The notes under the pieces: generated by a model
Told to the model about the DNA's origin: nothing
Database searches by the model: none
Seen by the model: the letters and a program-made list of their open reading frames with translations, nothing else
Position numbers and translations under genes: made by a program
Source of the DNA: Candidatus Sulfotelmatobacter sp.
GTDB taxonomy: Bacteria > Acidobacteriota > Terriglobia > Terriglobales > Acidobacteriaceae
Direction: 5' to 3'
Length of the DNA stretch: 40,705 bases
Assembly: GCA_017883385.1 (NCBI GenBank)
Contig: JADGNQ010000036.1
Span: 1 to 40,705 of the forward strand
Shown here: piece by piece, positions 38,654 to 40,705 of the stretch
Layout of the letters: the number at the start of each line of letters is the position of its first letter
Position numbering within the stretch: the first letter of the stretch is position 1

Positions 38654-40494
38654 TTCTTGACTCGACGCTGGTGCGTACTCGGGATGCGCATGTCTTCGCG
38701 GTATTTGGCTACCGTGCGGCGGGTCACCTGGATGCCCTGCGATTGCAGAATCCGGGTGATCTGTTCGTCGGTCAGCGGACGGCTGGGATCTTCTTCTTCG
38801 ATCAGTTTTTTGACGCGGCGCTTGAGGATCAGCAACGAAGTGCCGCCGCCTTCAGGCCCCTGCACGCTTTCGCTGAAGAAGTACCGCAGCTCGAATACGC
38901 CCTGTGGTGTGTGGGCGTATTTGCTGGCCACGGCACGGCTTACCGTGGAAGGATGCACGCCGATTTCTTCGGCCACCTCCTTGATCATCATGGGCTTCAG
39001 TTGATCGATGCCTCGTTCGAGGAAATCCTGCTGTCGGGCGACGATGCAATAGCAAACTTTGGTGATGGTCTGCTTGCGCTGTTCGATGTTCTTGATGAGC
39101 TGGATGGCGCTCTTGTAGCGCTCTTTGACGTAGTCGCGCGTGTTTTTGTCGTTGGTGCCATCGCGGGTGACCAGTTTTTTGTAGGCGGGATTCAGGCGAA
39201 GCTGCGGCAGGTCTTCGTCGTTCATGATAACCAGCCACTCGTCGCCGTGTTTGACGAAGGCGACGTCGGGCTCGATGAGCCGCGCTTGCCCTTTGTTGTA
39301 GCGCAGGCCGGGCCGCGGATCGAGGGTGCGGATATAGTCCAGAGCCTTTTGCACAGCTTCCATCGGACGGCCGATCGCCTTGCCAATCTCTTTGTACTGC
39401 TTGTTCTGTAGCCCGCGCAGATGCTGCTCGACCACGGCGACGGCATCCTGCAGAATCTGATCCGTACCAATGCCGTTCTTGTGCAATGCAAGCTGCGCCT
39501 GGTGGTAACGAAGCTGCGCGAGCAAGCACTCGCGCAAATCGCGGCAGCCTACACCCGGAGGGTCCAGCTGTCGCACGACTTCCAGGGCTTCCTGCAGATC
39601 AGCGGCGGTGAGTCTTGGCTGGTACACCGGGGGCGTTTGGACGGCGTTTTGTACGGCGCTTTCGACGGCGGGCTCGTGTGCAGGAGCAACCGCGGCCGCA
39701 CCATCTCCCGACCTGGAGGAAAAAGATGCTTCCCGGGGTTGCTCGGCGGGCGGCGGAACCTCCGAAGTTTCGGAATCACCGAGGCCGGCGGGCGGCGTGG
39801 CGTCCAGGTCAATGTCACCCGAATCCACAATACCAGCGGAACCAGGAGTCTCTTCCCCGTCAGCCTCCGGCTCGGCTGCGATCTCAGCCAGGCCCAAGGC
39901 TTGCGCCTCGTTCACAATATTCTTCGCGGTGGCCGCGTCGGCTTCAGGGGGCGCAGGTGGCGCTACTCCCAACAGTTCGTCATCGCTGGCGATCAGATAG
40001 CCGTCTTCATTGAGGTTGCCGATAATCAACTCGGCGGCCTCGCGCACCTCGCGGCGCAGGCTTAACGCGCCCAACTGCCAGGCAAGGTGGTCGGTGAGAT
40101 TGGTTGGCTTGGAGAGGAAGTTCTCAAACGAAGGACGTTCAATCTCCTCCATCTCGCCGTGGGTGCGGTAGCCGGGATCGAGATAGTCCTGGAAGAACGA
40201 GCCAAAGTCGATTTCCTCGAAGGGATCTTTCTTTTCGGCCGCGGTGGCGGGGTTTTCTTCGTTGGTCGCAGCCGCGGCGCGCTCGCGGTCCTCTTCCTTC
40301 TTACCCACCTCATCCAGCAGTGGAACCGAGTCTTCCAGTTCCTCGAGAACCGGGTTCTCGACCATCTCGGCGTTGATCATGTCCTTGAGCTCAAGCTTGT
40401 TGAGCGCGAGGACGGAGACCATCTGCACCAATCCCGGGGTGAGGATCTGGCGCTGCGAGAGTTTGACGCTTAGCTTGTGCTGTAACAGGACCAT
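38650..40494 (-). CDS. rpoN: RNA polymerase sigma-54 factor
   Basis: A 614-residue sigma-54, which directs RNA polymerase to -24/-12 promoters and needs an AAA+ activator. The region I activator-interacting N-terminus is present (MVLLQHKLSVKLSQRQILTP). The core-binding region follows: NLNEDGYL, then a break, then LDPPGVGCRDLRECLLAQL. The DNA-binding part has HPSTVSRAVASKYAHTPQGVFELRYFFS and the RpoN box RRTVAKYRED near the end. It is longer than the usual ~480 because of an acidic stretch at ~45-100 and a ~110-residue Ala/Pro/Glu-rich insertion at ~170-290. The start at 40494 is the conserved one, with only a distant AAGGA; it lies 110 bases from lptB. Confidence 0.94.
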   Translation of the reverse strand: MVLLQHKLSVKLSQRQILTPGLVQMVSVLALNKLELKDMINAEMVENPVLEELEDSVPLLDEVGKKEEDRERAAAATNEENPATAAEKKDPFEEIDFGSFFQDYLDPGYRTHGEMEEIERPSFENFLSKPTNLTDHLAWQLGALSLRREVREAAELIIGNLNEDGYLIASDDELLGVAPPAPPEADAATAKNIVNEAQALGLAEIAAEPEADGEETPGSAGIVDSGDIDLDATPPAGLGDSETSEVPPPAEQPREASFSSRSGDGAAAVAPAHEPAVESAVQNAVQTPPVYQPRLTAADLQEALEVVRQLDPPGVGCRDLRECLLAQLRYHQAQLALHKNGIGTDQILQDAVAVVEQHLRGLQNKQYKEIGKAIGRPMEAVQKALDYIRTLDPRPGLRYNKGQARLIEPDVAFVKHGDEWLVIMNDEDLPQLRLNPAYKKLVTRDGTNDKNTRDYVKERYKSAIQLIKNIEQRKQTITKVCYCIVARQQDFLERGIDQLKPMMIKEVAEEIGVHPSTVSRAVASKYAHTPQGVFELRYFFSESVQGPEGGGTSLLILKRRVKKLIEEEDPSRPLTDEQITRILQSQGIQVTRRTVAKYREDMRIPSTHQRRVKK

Positions 40495-40539
40495 GAATTT
40501 GGTCGATTCCTTCTTTACCGCCGTACCGCAAACATCCTG

Positions 40540-40594
40540 AACCACCAAGGACACGAAGGAAGTCCCTTAGTGTTACTTCGTGTCCTTCGTGGTT
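40540..40594. repeat. ACCACCAAGGACACGAAG fold-back repeat
   Basis: AACCACCAAGGACACGAAG (40540-40558) faces CTTCGTGTCCTTCGTGGTT (40576-40594), 18 of 19 pairs, with a 17-base loop. It occupies the gap between lptB and rpoN. It is the longest near-perfect inverted repeat in the window. Confidence 0.8.
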
Positions 40595-40604
40595 CCAGCT
40601 TCTT

Positions 40605-40705
40605 TCACACCAACGAAAAGCTTTCTCCCAAATACACACGCCGCACTTCCGGATCGCCCGCCAACTCCTCGGGCTGTCCCTGACGGAAGATTCTGCCGTC
40701 ATCGA
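40605..40705 (-). CDS. lptB: LptB, C-terminal end (partial)
   Basis: The last 33 codons of a minus-strand gene that continues past the right edge, translated [17 protein letters not shown] and then RRVYLGESF to the stop. This is the C-terminus of the ABC ATPase LptB, which drives lipopolysaccharide transport from the inner membrane. GxPEEL followed by RxxYLGExF is diagnostic of the LptB group. lptB just upstream of rpoN is the standard order, so the assignment is good despite the short stretch. No ribosome or promoter information can be given. Confidence 0.85.
   Translation of the reverse strand, partial: DDGRIFRQGQPEELAGDPEVRRVYLGESFSLV

Noticed and set aside
1-40705. tRNA, rRNA, IS element or prophage
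   Set aside because: No cloverleaf with a GTTCGAATC-type arm, no transposase or integrase and no phage structural gene was seen on reading both strands.

Overview
The window reads as a chromosomal segment of a GC-rich soil bacterium, most likely Acidobacteriota (Terriglobia, Koribacter-like). This is an inference from gene families and order: a winged-helix/transmembrane/TPR regulator, a HAF-repeat exported protein, the runs lptB-rpoN-hpf and msbA-yicC-gmk-rpoZ-coaBC-udg-priA, a Tat-exported GH127 enzyme, and many short fold-back repeats between genes. I see no rRNA, tRNA, CRISPR array, insertion sequence or prophage.

Layout. 0.4-4 kb: a secreted protein of unknown function, branched-chain aminotransferase (ilvE), a DinB-fold protein, and a divergent DoxX/HxlR pair. 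4-8.3 kb: a membrane-bound winged-helix/TPR regulator divergent from a small Cys-motif protein and a HAF-repeat protein. 8.5-14.7 kb: pilT, recX, an exported lysine-rich repeat protein, an oversized alaS, and a translationally coupled SpoIIAA/STAS-like protein. 14.7-23.9 kb: Rieske oxygenase and MFS transporter (divergent), an N-terminally extended Hfq, a GH127 glycosidase, dCTP deaminase, HU, a FemAB/GNAT-like transferase and an M50 protease. 24-32.9 kb, minus strand: the housekeeping run msbA > yicC > gmk > rpoZ > coaBC > udg > priA, covering lipid A export, RNA processing, GTP/GDP supply, RNA polymerase omega, CoA synthesis, uracil repair and replication restart. 33-40.7 kb, minus strand: lptB (3' end) > rpoN > hpf, and later rapZ. 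A block with a rubrerythrin/VIT1 iron exporter, an exported creatininase-family hydrolase, a small secreted protein and a CBM6-like protein lies between hpf and rapZ.

The most unusual content is the repeats. One family, with six copies here, is a hairpin whose 7-nt loop (AAAGAAC) and flanks are constant while the stem sequence changes with compensating changes on both arms. Two copies lie in frame inside alaS. Together with a third repeat type and an unrelated ~70-residue segment they expand AlaRS to 1027 residues. A different palindrome pair is inserted in frame in priA. Another family (GGATCCTTCGACT ... CGCTCAGGATGAC) carries interchangeable inner stems and flanks udg as near-identical direct copies. 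Other fold-back families and a heptamer tandem repeat fill most intergenic gaps. Several proteins (Hfq, RpoN, AlaRS, PriA) also carry extra disordered or inserted segments compared with their families.
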